From positions 43,460,483 to 43,524,482 of the forward strand of contig NC_083890.1 in the NCBI RefSeq assembly GCF_032452875.1: a stretch of DNA of 64,000 nt, given 5' to 3'. Positions 20,620 through 31,799 of this stretch are shown here, in pieces; positions within the stretch are counted from its first letter, which is position 1, and each line of letters begins with the position of its first letter. This DNA comes from Bos javanicus. Taxonomy: Eukaryota; Chordata; Mammalia; Artiodactyla; Bovidae. The position numbers and the translations under genes were made by a program. The notes under the pieces are model-generated. The model ran no database searches. It was not told the origin of the DNA and saw nothing but the letters and a program-made list of their open reading frames with translations.

Positions 20620-21780
20620 GCAAAGCAGTCATTTATTCTTGATCTGAACAGGGATTTTTGAGAAATCCAAACTTTTGCATGTGTTTCCTTTTCTCCTAGG
20701 AATGAGGTGCTAATGATTAGTGGATGTTTAATGATGTGTAGGTACCACCTCCTGTATTTGTTAGTAAGGACTCTGTTATTAATAAGAAGTACTGGGGTAA
20801 GTCTCCTAAAATCTTCTTTAGAGGTCAGAAATGGGCAACCAGAAGTAAGTGACATAACTCCCAGCCTTGGGGGTCCTCGCGGGGACTTTGGGTGGCAGGT
20901 GTCCCCAGAGGAGGCTGAGTGACACCAGGGCAGGAATGCAGGTTCCCCTCGATGCTTCCTTAAGCCTCTCAGCAACCCTCTGAGGTTTTTCTCGCCTTTG
21001 GCCAATGAAGAGCCCAAAGCACAAAGAAGCACAGGAGCTTTGGAGTCTGCATCTAGGGGTTGGGGGTGGGGCAAGATTGATGCCCCTGGATCTCGCGAGA
21101 ACCCTGCGGGCAGGCCTGGGACTGGGTTGGGGAGCATCCTGCCTTCCCCCTCCACAGCCTCTGCTCTGCAGCTCTGGTGGGGACGTGGTTTCTGACTGTT
21201 CCTCCTCCCCCTGCTCCCTCTGTCCTGTCTTCATCCAAGGGCAAAGGCTACACAAGCACTCAAGCAGATACGCCTCCACGAATAGGTTATTGCTGTTTCA
21301 GTAATTTTTATTGCTTTCTTCCCCTTTCAAGTCCCATTAACTTTGTGAAAGCAATACCCATCTGTGTGAGCGTTCCTTAGGGAACCGGGACTGTGAAATT
21401 CCAACTAATTGGAGCTTGGAGGCAGCAGTGGGTGGCTTTGTGATGTCTCTTGACTCAAGGCAAGGGCAGCATCAGGATTTCAGATGACTTGTCGTTTAAA
21501 TTTGTCATTGGCAGTGCCTCTCTTCTCCTACCTGACTATGAATAATCAAAAGTGGGTGGTAGGAAATTAGATTGTTTCCCTGCCCTTTTCCAGAGGCACT
21601 AGAGGAGAAAACAGGAGCTGTAAACACTTTGGGGGAAAATCCCCCCATGCCACACAGTCCTGTTTGTCTGAACTGTTCTCCTTCCAGCATCACCCACGTG
21701 GGACGTTTGTTTACACGGCACAGTGCAGTCTCAGAGAGGCCTGGGGAGAGGCTGAGAGCCCCTGGGGACATGGCCTGTCT
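20620..21780. other. Intronic DNA without a recognised gene
   Basis: GC content rises towards 21000-21250. The longest frame here (reverse strand, ending near 20478) has no recognisable domain. Confidence 0.4.
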
Positions 21781-21784
21781 GCCT

Positions 21785-22075
21785 TCACATGCACAGTCGT
21801 TTGCATCCTCGGCGCAGAGGCAGCCCGGCTTCCCCCGGGAGGCCGAGGTCCGCGCTTGTCTGCGGACCTGAGGTGTAGCCGCAAGTGCTGGCCCCCGTGC
21901 AGCGGGCTGCCGTCCACAGCCTGCCCGCGTGCGGGTTCCATGGGGGATGTGTACCTGCCATCTGCTCTTCTCCTTTCCAGCCCCCATGACCCAGGATGAT
22001 TCCGAGAGACGCGCTCGACACTGACAGGTCCTTGCAGCGGCCACACCCTCCCACAGGGGTGCCGCACGTGGGCAT
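21785..22075. promoter_or_regulatory. Intronic CpG-island-like segment 1
   Basis: I count 23 CpG in the 300 bases 21781-22080, with GC content near 60%. That gives an observed/expected ratio of roughly 0.8 by hand count, well above the intron around it. No young repeat explains it. It contains a pyrimidine tract followed by CAG at about 21965-21980 that resembles a splice acceptor. It may be an alternative or antisense promoter or an enhancer; the sequence alone cannot decide. Confidence 0.5.
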
Positions 22076-22089
22076 ACACAAGCTTTCAA

Positions 22090-23600
22090 ACTAGTTTACG
22101 CTGTATTCACTATCCATCTATTGGATGCCTAGAATGTGTACGGCCTTGTTCTACGTCAGGGAGGGCGTTGAGAAGAGGCCGAAGACGTGTGAGATATGCT
22201 CGCTGTTCTGAAAAGAACATCTAAGGACTTTTCTAAGAACGTCCAGACTCTATCTAGAACCTACCCTCCCCTTTTGGAACGAGAGGAGGAACTGACATTT
22301 TCTCTTTTTGAAATTTAAAATGTTTTGTATTTTTTAAAATTGTGATAAAGTATGATAACAGATTTGCAGGAGACTTGGGAAATACAGGACAAAGTTACAT
22401 ATGAGGAGCTAACATGTTCTCAAGTACTTTGGACCAGGTCCAGGGCACAAGCGTCACTTCATTCCCACCTTAAAACCAGGCTTTCCGGTCGGGCATGTAA
22501 TGTCTCCGTCTTAGAAGTGAGAAGTTGCACGGGAGAGAACTTGAATATCATGCCTCGTTCACTTACCTAGGACGCATTTTTTTCCCCACACTTATCATCT
22601 AAAATAGGGAACTGACTTATAATTGATGTCAGGTCATAGTTTAATTGGCAGCAGCTTTTCTTTCTTGGTAATAATTAAAATCACCATTGGTCTTCGCGGC
22701 AGTGTCTTCGAGTCCGTGAAACAGGCTATTTTGTCAGGTTTCACCCAGCAGAGGAGAAGTGGAATCGCAATTCAGCGTGGGAGCGCCTGACTCCAAAGCT
22801 GGCGTATCTACCAACACAATGTGCTGCCAAATCCACGTGCCGTATGCGCACAGGCCATAGGGCTTTCACAGACGAAGGATGAAAAGGGGGAAACGGTGAC
22901 TAAATTGGAGCGCACGTCATCTGATTCCATCACTGGGGGGACAATAGGTGGGGAGCTGCAGATGTTAAGCAGGATGCTGAGAGCCTGAGAAATGCTGGTT
23001 TCATTGTCTTCCCTTCTCTCCTGGTTATTTTTTATTGTTTAAAGAGGACAGAAATAAATGCAAACTCTGGCGTAGACAAGATGCACACAGGAGTGCGTGG
23101 TCCTCCGTCGGTTCCGTGTGCTCTGGGCTGAGGGCCATGTTTGCACCTGCGTGGACCCCCTGGGGGTGTGACTAGGGCTCACAGTGGCCTCTGCTGTCCT
23201 CGAGATGTCTGATAGGAGACTCGGGCCAGCTCCATCGCCTGCACGGCGGGATTCTGGGAAGCCCCCAAGTGCAGGCCTGTGTGTGTTTACCGTCGACACA
23301 GCACCCTCTGGTCAGCACACTCAGGTATGAAGCGAGGGCTGTCAGAGTCCACGGCTGACCTGGATTCAGCGCCAAGGACTCGGGGGTGGAGGGAGAAACA
23401 GCCACTGCAGCTGCCACAGTTTGCAAGGCCCGGGCTTGGACTGCAAGGCCCCTGCCTGTTTAAACAATTCTGATCTCACGATGAGCGTAGACCGGGTCAT
23501 TCTCCTGAGCAGCTGATGTGAAAAGCAGGGAGACAGGTGGGTGATTTGGTGTCTCCTGGGAGGCCCTGTGGAATGGTGGACAGAGACAGTGATAGGCTTG
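22090..23600. other. Intronic DNA without a recognised gene
   Basis: Unique-looking DNA with no supported coding frame or young SINE over about 1.5 kb, an unusually long gap for this intron. Confidence 0.4.
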
Positions 23601-23604
23601 GAGG

Positions 23605-23740
23605 GACCAATCCCCTAACACTCAAGGGAAACTGAGTCTCAGAGGAGTTGGAGCGGCTGATTGCTATTCTCACGGCTAATCGTTGACAGCTGAGTCAGGA
23701 TGGAACCGGAGTCCCTAGAGGCTGTTCGTTTTACCTTATC
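23605..23740 (-). mobile_element. MIR SINE fragment
   Basis: GGGAAACTGAGTCTCAGAGG and TCAGGATGGAACCGGAGTCC fit the reverse MIR order. Confidence 0.5.
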
Positions 23741-23849
23741 AGACATTTAATCACACCGGGCCTGTGTTTCTCCAACAATGAAAAAAAAAAAAAAATGGGA
23801 GATTGACTTCTGGTAAGCTCTCCGAAGGAAATAACTTCAAATAACAACT

Positions 23850-24250
23850 CTGAAAAAACCTGCACGCACAATAGGGTTCAGTGAAGCCTTATTTGTGTCA
23901 TGAAACACTAGGAACAAACATAAATGTCCCAAAGTAGGAGAGCAGTTAGGTAAATATAGTTGATTAAATACTAAATAGCCTTTGGAATTATGTATGGGAA
24001 GACTATAGCAGCGTGGGGAATTTTTTTGATACAACCATAGGTAAAGAAAAAGGATATGAAAGTAATTGTATATGATGATGATAGCCTTGCTTAAAATACA
24101 CACTGGCCCAGAAAATTAAAGCCTGGTAGGTAATCAGCCAGAATCCTAAGGATGGTTATTATGGGCTCATGGGATTGTGGATTTTTATTTCTTCTTTAAA
24201 TTTTCAGTTTTTCAATGGTCTTAATAGAAAAAACTACATTGATTTTTTTT
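23850..24250 (+). mobile_element. L1M LINE 3' fragment
   Basis: AAACATAAATGTCCCAAAGT, ATTATGTATGGGAAGACTAT, and GATTTTTATTTCTTCTTTAA follow the order of an old L1 3' end in the sense direction. It is the only L1 here oriented with GFOD1. Confidence 0.55.
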
Positions 24251-24884
24251 TTCTCCCCCCAGAGGAAAGAGACCATAACATGGGGAAGATGTTTGGCTGA
24301 ATTGACTCTCCAGTTCTTATATTCTGTGATCCTTAAAATCTGGGACAGTTGTCCCCAGGCATGTGCAGACGTTTGTGATGTGTAAAAACTAGTGCAGCAT
24401 TGTCCAAAGGGGAGAGATGGTCTTCCAGGAAGTGGAAGTGGATTGCTGCGGGCCTAAGAGCTCTGCTGTTGTTCAGGAAGGTAATCGGAAGTGACTCTGA
24501 ATCTGGGGAGAAGCCACAGGCTCTCGGTTGTAGGGTGATTTCTTTGTAATTCTAACCGTGTGCAGCCAAATCCCAAACACTGTGGGAAAGAGTGGGGGCA
24601 GCTCCGTCGTTTTCGTCTTCCTGCTGACCTGGCCCCGGAATGGGAAGTGAAGCTCCTGTTGGCTTCAGCCTTCCAGAGAAACATAGAGGTGGTGCGGTGG
24701 AAATATTTCCAGTTTTCACTTCCCCTTTTCTTTGCAGAAGTCATGCCTTTTAGGCAAACCTGAGCTGGTGTAGCTGGTGCACAGCTTCAGAACCTTTGTT
24801 CTGGGAGCTTCATCAGGGTCTGTGGGAATCCCTTCCTGGGCTGTGGTTGGAGATGTGAGCAACCAGAGGGTGTTGGTCTGGGGG

Positions 24885-25000
24885 CCTGGACAGGTGATTC
24901 TTATCCCGACAGCACAACTAATTAGCTGTGACCTTAGGCAAGTGACGTCACCTCTCTAGACCTTTCATTACCTTCATGGTAAAATGCAGACGCTGGAGTC
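24885..25000 (+). mobile_element. MIR SINE fragment
   Basis: TAGCTGTGACCTTAGGCAAG followed by TGACGTCACCTCTCTAGACC is the MIR core in sense orientation. Confidence 0.6.
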
Positions 25001-25088
25001 AGTTTATTAAATTCCCACCTGCAACACTTGCGTTCTAACAACTCACTTTCAAAGCTTGGCCCTGACCGGACAAAGTGATCTGTATCTG

Positions 25089-25291
25089 TGTTGGTTGCTC
25101 AGTCATGTCCAACTCTTTGTGACCCCATGGACTGCAGCCCTTCAGGTTCCTCTGTCCATGGGATTTCCCAGGCAAGAATACTGGAGTGCGTTGCCATTTC
25201 CTTCTCCAGGGGATCTTCCTGACCCAAGGTTCGAACCCGGGTCTCCTGCATTGCAGGCAGATTCTTTACCATCTGAGCCACAGGGAAGCCC
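25089..25291 (-). mobile_element. Bov-tA SINE
   Basis: Reverse full copy from GTTGGTTGCTCAGTCATGTC to TGAGCCACAGGGAAGCCC. AAGTGATCTG at 25073-25082 and 25308-25317 is the likely target duplication. Confidence 0.92.
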
Positions 25292-25547
25292 AGTGACTTC
25301 CTGGTGGAAGTGATCTGGGTCTGGCAGATATTTTTAAGTGCTGTTTTATTCCTACTGTGGTCATGTGGTTGGTTACCCTGACCTGTTGTTGTTTTGTAAT
25401 CTGTTAGACAAACACAGCTCTCTTTTATACCAGGAAGATAAAGTCTCCCCTTTATCTGCAAAGGAGGAAATGTGTTTTGGGGGGCAAAGTGGCCTGGCCG
25501 GTGTGGCCTAGTGGGAAGGCTATTTGCCTAGGTTTGTGTGTGTGCAC

Positions 25548-25573
25548 GCGTGCCTGCCTGCCTGCCTGCCTGC
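25548..25573. repeat. (CCTG)n microsatellite
   Basis: Six near-perfect GCCT units lie next to a GT-rich stretch. Confidence 0.85.
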
Positions 25574-25599
25574 CCACATGCATTGTGCCGTTGATGGTG

Positions 25600-26765
25600 T
25601 GGTTTTTTGTTTTTTTTTCCTTTAATACCACTGCTGAGAGCTCATCTGCAGGGGTGGCTGCCACTACCAGCTGTCAAGCTAGTAATGCAGTGGGGTTTGG
25701 TATGATTTCTGAGCACAAATTTATCGACACAGTGGGTGTTTGGGGTTAGCTTTGTTTGCAGGTGCCTCATTAAGCAGATTGTCCTCCATGGCACTAAGGA
25801 AAAATGTAGTTTTGTGCAAGAAGAACTCTTGCATTGTCAGCAACAGATCAAAGACATATTCCATACTCCGTCAAGCAGATTCATGTCTCTTCTCCAAAGA
25901 CATATTCACTCCAGGTCAGAACTTGTTCGGGGGACAGCTTATAGGAGGCGGTGACTGGGAACGTCACCCTGTCACACGTGAGCAGTCATCTGGATGCAGC
26001 CACTTTTCACGCGAGGGTCTTCCCGGGTTGGTGCCCGCTGCATATTAGGCACCCTTCCTAAAACATAAAGCATGTGATGGGAGTGACCTGGCGGAAAACT
26101 TGGTGTAACTGATCATAACCCTGGCAGGGGAGTTAGTGGGCTTTACCTGTTAGCGTCAAGTTAAATGCAGAGAGGGTTTGAAAGGAAAAGAGCTCTGTTT
26201 ACTCCCCCCATCTTTTCTCCCTGTTATCTCCTATCTTCAGATGAAAAATCCGTGCCATGGTAACACTGAGCAGCACAATAATATCAGCTTGTGCCTTCCA
26301 CAGGAATTACATAATCAAATAAGCAGGGGCCAGGAGAAGATCAAGGCACCAGTAGAGGTGGAATCTGTGTCCACATCGGACGTTTTGGGGTCACCCTAGC
26401 CCACGGTGGCTCCTGTCTTTCCCAGCACTAATTTTACACCTGGTTTCAGTGTTTGACAGTCATTAAAAATGGGAAGGGTTCCTAAGAGCCAGCCTGGACT
26501 GAGTGGTTCTTTGTGTTCATAGAACCTGTTCCTGCTGGTTCGCTTTCTAGAGGAGACGCTTGGTGTCGTGACAGCGTTGTCATTGGTTGTGTGTTGGACG
26601 ACCTAGGTTTCATTTAAAATTTGCTGAGAGTGCCTATGGATTTTTTCCCCTCTCTCCTTAACATTTTTAGGGACACAGGGAACTTTGGTGGGGTCCGACA
26701 TTAACTCACTTTGTAGCTTGACCGTCTCTTCACTGGTCTCAATTTCTCTTATAAAATGAGGGGTT
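25600..26765. other. Intronic DNA without a recognised gene
   Basis: No supported coding frame or named repeat in this stretch. Confidence 0.4.
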
Positions 26766-26767
26766 CA

Positions 26768-26935
26768 TTTACAATGGTTCTCAAGCTTAGCCACACGGTA
26801 AGAACCCTTGGGAAGATTTTCAGCATCCTGATACCCAGCCTGCATCCCAGACCAATTACATCAGAATCTCTGAGGGTGGCAACTGAGTGTTGATATTTTC
26901 ACAAGCTCCTTGGAGTTCAGGAGCTTTGTTCAGAA
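26768..26935 (+). mobile_element. MER5A DNA transposon (copy 1)
   Basis: CAATGGTTCTCAAGCTTAGC through CATCCCAGACCAATTACATC and AGAATCTCTGAGGGTGGCAA follow the MER5A order (hAT-Charlie MITE). Confidence 0.7.
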
Positions 26936-27029
26936 ACAGTGCTTCTCAAACTTTAATGTGATATGAACCACCTGAGTATCTTTTCAAACTTTCAGATTCC
27001 AGTTCCCTAGGTCTGGGATGGGGATGATG

Positions 27030-27727
27030 CATTTCTTTTTTTTTTTTTTTTTTTAAACTTTTCAAATTTGTTTGTTTTTGGTTGTGCTGGGTCTTCACTG
27101 CTGTGCCTGGGCTTTCTCTAGTTGCTGCGAGTGGGGGCTACTTTTCATTGCAGGCTTCTCATTGAGGTGGCTTCTCTTGTTGCAGAGCACAGGCTCTAGG
27201 CTCTTAGACTTCAGGATTTGTGATTCGTAGGCTCTAGAACACTGTCTCAGTTCAGTTGAGTCGCTCATTCGTATCTGACTCTTTGCGAGCCCATGGACTG
27301 CAGCACACCAGGCCAACTCCTGGAGTTTACTCAAACTCATGTCCATTGAGTCGGTGATGCCCTCTAGCCATCTCATCCTCTGTCGTCCCCTCCTCCTCCT
27401 GCCTTCAATCTTTCCCACCATCAGGGTATTTGAAATGAGTCAGTTCTTCGCATCAGGTGGCCAAAGTATTGGAGCTTCAGCTTCAACATCAGTCCTTCCA
27501 ATGAACATTCAGGACTGATCTCCTTTAGGATGGACTGGTTGGATCTCCTTGTAGTCCAAGGGACTCTCAAGCGTCTTCTCCAACACCACAGGTCAAAAGC
27601 AAGAGCACTGGCTCAGTCACGTGTTTAGTTGCCCCTCGGCATGTGGCATCTCTCTGGATCAGAAATTGAACCCATGTCCCCTGCATTAGCGGGTGTATTC
27701 TTATCCAGGGGACCACCAGGGAAGCCT
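27030..27727 (-). mobile_element. CHR-type SINE inside MER5A, itself split by BovB
   Basis: Begins with an 18-base T run (reverse poly(A)), then GTTGTGCTGGGTCTTCACTG, GGCTTTCTCTAGTTGCTGCG, and after the BovB insert CTCGGCATGTGGCATCTCTC and CCACCAGGGAAGCC. Confidence 0.85.
27251..27601 (-). mobile_element. BovB LINE 3' fragment nested in a CHR SINE
   Basis: The + strand reads TTCAGTTGAGTCGCTCATTC to CACCACAGGTCAAAAGC. Read in reverse, it encodes the BovB reverse-transcriptase C-terminus with the phrase RRGRQRMRWLEGITDSMDMS. A 15-base target duplication (13 of 15 identical) lies at 27236-27250 and 27602-27616. Confidence 0.9.
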
Positions 27728-28152
27728 GGGATTCTGCATTTCTAACAAGTTTCCAGAGGGTGCTGATGCTGCCAGTTCGTGGACCAAACTTTGAATAACA
27801 AGATTCAGAACCTAAATCTTAATCATGGTACAAGGCACAAGAATTATGTTTGCAAAAATGTGGCACAAGGAATAGACTACAGAAACGAGCAAAGAAGCAG
27901 CAATCGTTTTGGCAGAAGAAATCGAGGGTTGCTGCACAGAGGAGGTGGCATTTGAGAGAAGAGAATGCCTTGAACCGTGAGGAGGCTTTCTTGGATAGAA
28001 TATGAGTGTATGTTAGTCTGAGAAACTTGTTTCTCTAGAGAAGCAAACAATAGGATGTGTGTTTGTGTGTATATGTGCAGTTGCTGCTTGAACATCATGA
28101 GGTTTAAGGATAAAACCTCTCCACAGAGTCAAAAAAATCTGCATATAACTTA

Positions 28153-28322
28153 TAGTCGGCCCTCCATATCCACAGTTCCTCTGTATCTACAGTTTTATCT
28201 GCATGGATTCAGCCAACAGTGGATTGTGTGGTACTGTAGTAGTGTCTATTGGGAAAACACACAAAAACTGCCTGTAAGTGGACTCACACAGTTCAAACCT
28301 GTGATGATCAAGGGTCAACTGA
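28153..28322. mobile_element. Tigger/MER2-like DNA transposon remnant (probable)
   Basis: Starts TAGTCGGCCCTCCATATCC and ends GATCAAGGGTCAACTG. The ends are imperfect inverted repeats (CAGTTGACCCT against AGTCGGCCCTC), as in Tigger-type MITEs. Confidence 0.45.
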
Positions 28323-28413
28323 ATGTGTGTATGTATTTATGTATGTGTGTATATTCACATATGTATATATGAATGAGAGAGAGACTGATTTTAAGAAATG
28401 ATCTTCTGCAGTT

Positions 28414-28481
28414 GTGAACACTGGTGAGTCTGAAACCTGCAGGGCCGGTGAACACTGGTGAGTCTGAAACCTGCAGGGCCG
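28414..28481. repeat. Perfect tandem duplication, period 34
   Basis: The unit beginning GTGAACACTGGTGAGTCTGA at 28414-28447 is repeated without change at 28448-28481. Confidence 0.95.
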
Positions 28482-28782
28482 GAGAGCAGGCTGGAGACCC
28501 AGAGAAGAGCCAGTGTTGCAGTTCAAGTCTGAAGGCCATCTGGCAGAATTCCCTCTTTTTAAGGGGAGATCAATCTTTTTCTAGTAAAGGTCTTCAACTG
28601 ATTAGACAAGGCCCACCCACATTGTGGAGAATATTGTGCTTTCCTCAGAGTCTGCTGATTTAAAATGTTAATCTCATCTAAAAAAATACCTTCTCAGAAA
28701 CTTTTAGAATAATGTTTGTTCAGATAACGAGGTGTCGTTTCCTAGCCAAGTTGATGCATAAAGTTCACCACCCCGGTAAGGG

Positions 28783-28989
28783 AAAGTGAGTCACCCAGTC
28801 GTGTCTGACTCTTGGTGGCCCATGGACTGTAGTCCTCCAGGCTCCTCTGTCCATGGAATTCTCCAGGCCAGAATACTGGAGTGGGTTGCCATTTCCATTC
28901 TCCAGAGGATCTTCCCAACCCAGGGATTGAACCCAGGCCTCCTACATTGTGGGCAGATTCTTTAACATCTGAGCCACCAGGGAAGTCCA
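28783..28989 (-). mobile_element. Bov-tA SINE
   Basis: Reverse copy, AAAGTGAGTCACCCAGTCGT to GAGCCACCAGGGAAGTCCA. Confidence 0.92.
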
Positions 28990-29110
28990 ATGAGGGAAAG
29001 GGTATTCCAGTTTCTTTTGGCCTCTGGGGACAATAGAACTAACAGCTGAAGCAGGAGGAGTGCGTGGTCCAAGGCAGCAAGGGTGATTTCTGGACATTTC
29101 TTCATCTTTA

Positions 29111-29134
29111 CTCTGTTCGGCTCTGTTCGGCTCT
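29111..29134. repeat. Short tandem repeat (period 10)
   Basis: CTCTGTTCGG is repeated twice, followed by a partial third unit. Confidence 0.8.
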
Positions 29135-29555
29135 AGATATAGCAGAGCCAGACTTCACAAGCCACAGAATCAGTGTTGGCCAGGCTGTGGGTCTGTCTGC
29201 CCAGCCTCCCCTCTGCCTCTGCCCGTGTGTGGGTCCTGGAGCCCAGACAAGTGTCTCGGTCCTTCCAGTTGCCTGGCTCTGTGCCCAGGGGTAATGAATT
29301 AACAGGGAAGAGCACACAGGGGAAACCAGGTGTGCAAGAAAACCCACGTGTGACGCTATGGTACAGACGCTCGGCCTCACTCCCTCGCGATTTGAGTCAT
29401 CCTGGAAGAGGGGAAGGTGAGCGGGGGCAAAGGCACACACACACAGAGTATCTATAGGCCAGGAGCACGCTCTGGTGCAGAGGGTCTGAGTTTTTCTGAC
29501 CCTGACAACAGGAAGAAATATGTTGTACCTCATGGTCAAGTAGATACATAACTAT

Positions 29556-29711
29556 GTTGTTCAGTTGCTCAGTCGTGTCCAACTCTTTGCGACCCCATGG
29601 ACTGCAGCATGCCAGGCTTCCCTGTCCATCATCATCTCCCGGAGTTTGCTCAAACTCATGTCCATCGAGTCAGTGACGCCATCCAACCATCTCATCCTCT
29701 GTCGTCCCCTT
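29556..29711 (-). mobile_element. Short BovB LINE 3' fragment with target duplication
   Basis: The + strand reads GTTGTTCAGTTGCTCAGTCG to CATCCTCTGTCGTCCCC. It is flanked by TAGATACATAACTAT at 29541-29555 and TAGATATGTAACTAT at 29711-29725 (13 of 15 identical). Only about 155 bases of the BovB 3' end were copied. Confidence 0.88.
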
Positions 29712-29729
29712 AGATATGTAACTATAAAT

Positions 29730-31085
29730 ATATCGATATAGAGAACATGCATGTATGTGTCTCAACAAAGTGGAATCAAGTTGAAACAGTTTTATCCCAT
29801 GACGCTTCCCCTTATGTCACTGGCACATGATATTTTCTATTCTCTGCTGTTTCATGAAGAAGAAAAGCTGGTCTGTCCCACTGACCCAGTTTTACAGCGC
29901 TCGATAGAGGCACCTGCAGTAAAAGTGAGACCGAAACCCGGGTGGAATGGAAAGAGCTTGGGGAGTCTTGTGACCCAAAGGGATGCCGTCCAGTAGAGTT
30001 TCTGTGCTAATGGAAACATTACGTGCCGTCCCGTGCGGCAGATGCTGGCCCCACATGGCTTTTGAGCACGTCAGATGCAGCCAGTGCAAATGAGACACTG
30101 AATTTTACATTTTATTCCACTTTAATTAATTGAAATGAGAGTCTTCTCACGTAGCTGGTGGCTCTGGTGGTGGACAGCACAGATCTGGGGGCCTGCCCTG
30201 CCCCTGCCTCTCACTAGCTCTGTGGCAGTGAGTCCCCATGATCACCGTGACCCCAGGACACCCACCCCCACAGGCTGGCCACCTGCACCTTTCTGGAGTC
30301 TGGTGGTCAGGAGAGCCCGGCTTGATGGGGGCACACGGTTAATTAAGTGCCCAGGGCGGTGTTACAGATAACATGCTTTGCATTTTTAAATGGTCCTTAA
30401 GAGACCTTTCCCTTCTTCCCTTTCAGTTGCTTGATTGTTCACCTGTGTGACTTGTTGGTTTGAAAGGAGAGATGCTTTCTGCTTAATGAAATCTTAGCCC
30501 ATCTTCACCGACTTGGTGGCATTTGCGACCTGAACACAAGGTGCTTTTCTTTCATTGCTTGCTTGCTTGACTTTCTTCTTCCCAAACAGATGTAATAGCC
30601 CAAAGGAAGAGGCCAGTGGGAACTGGGAGGCAGAGGTTAACCATCAAACTGGGTTCTTTTGCTGCTGTTGTATGTAGTTTGCAAAGCTGGTGATGACATT
30701 TGAGGTTTGGTGGACAGATTTTGTTTAAATTCTAGCAGTTAGAGTTGGAAAACATCCATTACTCCACTGACCTCAGGGCTCTGATGGAAAAGATTAGGGG
30801 ACCCAGGAAAGGATAGGGGAAGGGTGACTTCATCCTCACTCTCCAAAAAGTTCTGGTAATAAGAACCAACTTTGACTGAGCTGGGGTTTGACAGGATACA
30901 TATGTCAGCTTATTTTACTTCACAGAAACCAGTTTCTTCTCAAGCAGGGCCTCACAGTTGACCAGACTGAAGGTGAGTTGGGTGAGAAGCTCAAGCCTGT
31001 TGCTTACTGTTGAACCCAGAAGTGAGCTGAGATGCTCTGCCAATTCATTTTGGCTCCAATGGGAGGGGTACAAAGAGAAATAGAA
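29730..31085. other. Intronic DNA without a recognised gene
   Basis: No coding frame or named repeat supported over about 1.3 kb. The 30-base string at 30377-30406 recurs at 31439-31468. Confidence 0.45.
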
Positions 31086-31091
31086 ATTTAA

Positions 31092-31289
31092 GTGCTAGTT
31101 GCTCAGTCGTGTCTGACTCTCTGTGACCCTTTGGACTGTAGCCTGCCAGGCTCCTCTGTCCACGGGATTTCCTAGGCAAGAATCCTGGAGTAGATTGCCA
31201 TTTTTTTCCTCCAGGAGATCTTACTGACTCAGGGATTGAACCCAGGTCTTCTGCATTGCAGGCAGATTCTTTACTGTCTGAGCCACCAT
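31092..31289 (-). mobile_element. Bov-tA SINE
   Basis: Reverse copy, GTGCTAGTTGCTCAGTCGTG to CTGTCTGAGCCACCAT. Confidence 0.9.
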
Positions 31290-31427
31290 CAGTATAGAAA
31301 TTCTAGGAAGAGCCTTAACTCAAGACATTTAAAAACTGGGGACAAAATAACCAGCCCCCCAGTTGGAATTATTGTAAATGGCCCAGGCCCCTAAGAGCTT
31401 TTATCTTATTTACTTGTTGATAAATAA

Positions 31428-31501
31428 TATAAATAATGTTTGCATTTTTAAATGGTCCTTAAGAGACCATTTATACAGAGACTCTCTGTATAAATAATGT
31501 T
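31428..31501. repeat. 13-base direct repeat flanking a 48-base patch
   Basis: TATAAATAATGTT occurs at 31428-31440 and 31489-31501. The 48 bases between contain a copy of text found at 30379-30406, and a short CAGAGACTCTCTG palindrome-like string. Confidence 0.85.
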
Positions 31502-31699
31502 GAGTTAGTCGCTCAGTTATGTTCAACTCTTTGCGATCTCGTGGACTATTGCCCACAAGGCTCCTCTGTCCATGGAATCCTCCAGGCAAGAATACTGGAG
31601 TGGATTGCCATGCCCTCCTCCAGGGGATCTTCCTGACCCTGGGATTGAACCTGGGTCTCCCCCACTGCACGCAGATTCTTTACCGTCTGAGCCACCAGT
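31502..31699 (-). mobile_element. Bov-tA SINE
   Basis: Reverse copy, GAGTTAGTCGCTCAGTTATG to CCGTCTGAGCCACCAG, 210 bases from another copy of the same orientation. Confidence 0.9.
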
Positions 31700-31799
31700 G
31701 TGTAGATAATGAGAGGAGTTTTAAACGGGTCCAACAATAGCAGTGAAGATGAGCGATGTCAGAAGCCACTGCACGGAAATGCAGCCCTTTTTGTTAAAA

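Larger units (their letters stand above)
26937..27800 (+). mobile_element. MER5A DNA transposon (copy 2), split by a CHR SINE
   Basis: The left part, CAGTGCTTCTCAAACTTTAA to about 27029, and the right part, GATTCTGCATTTCTAACAAG to TTTGAATAACAAG (about 27729-27800), join to one MER5A. The string TGCATTTCT is duplicated at the junctions. Confidence 0.75.

Noticed and set aside
21960..21985. Splice-acceptor-like tract as a GFOD1 exon
   Set aside because: The sequence after the CAG does not encode the GFOD1 second-exon start; pyrimidine-AG strings are common by chance.
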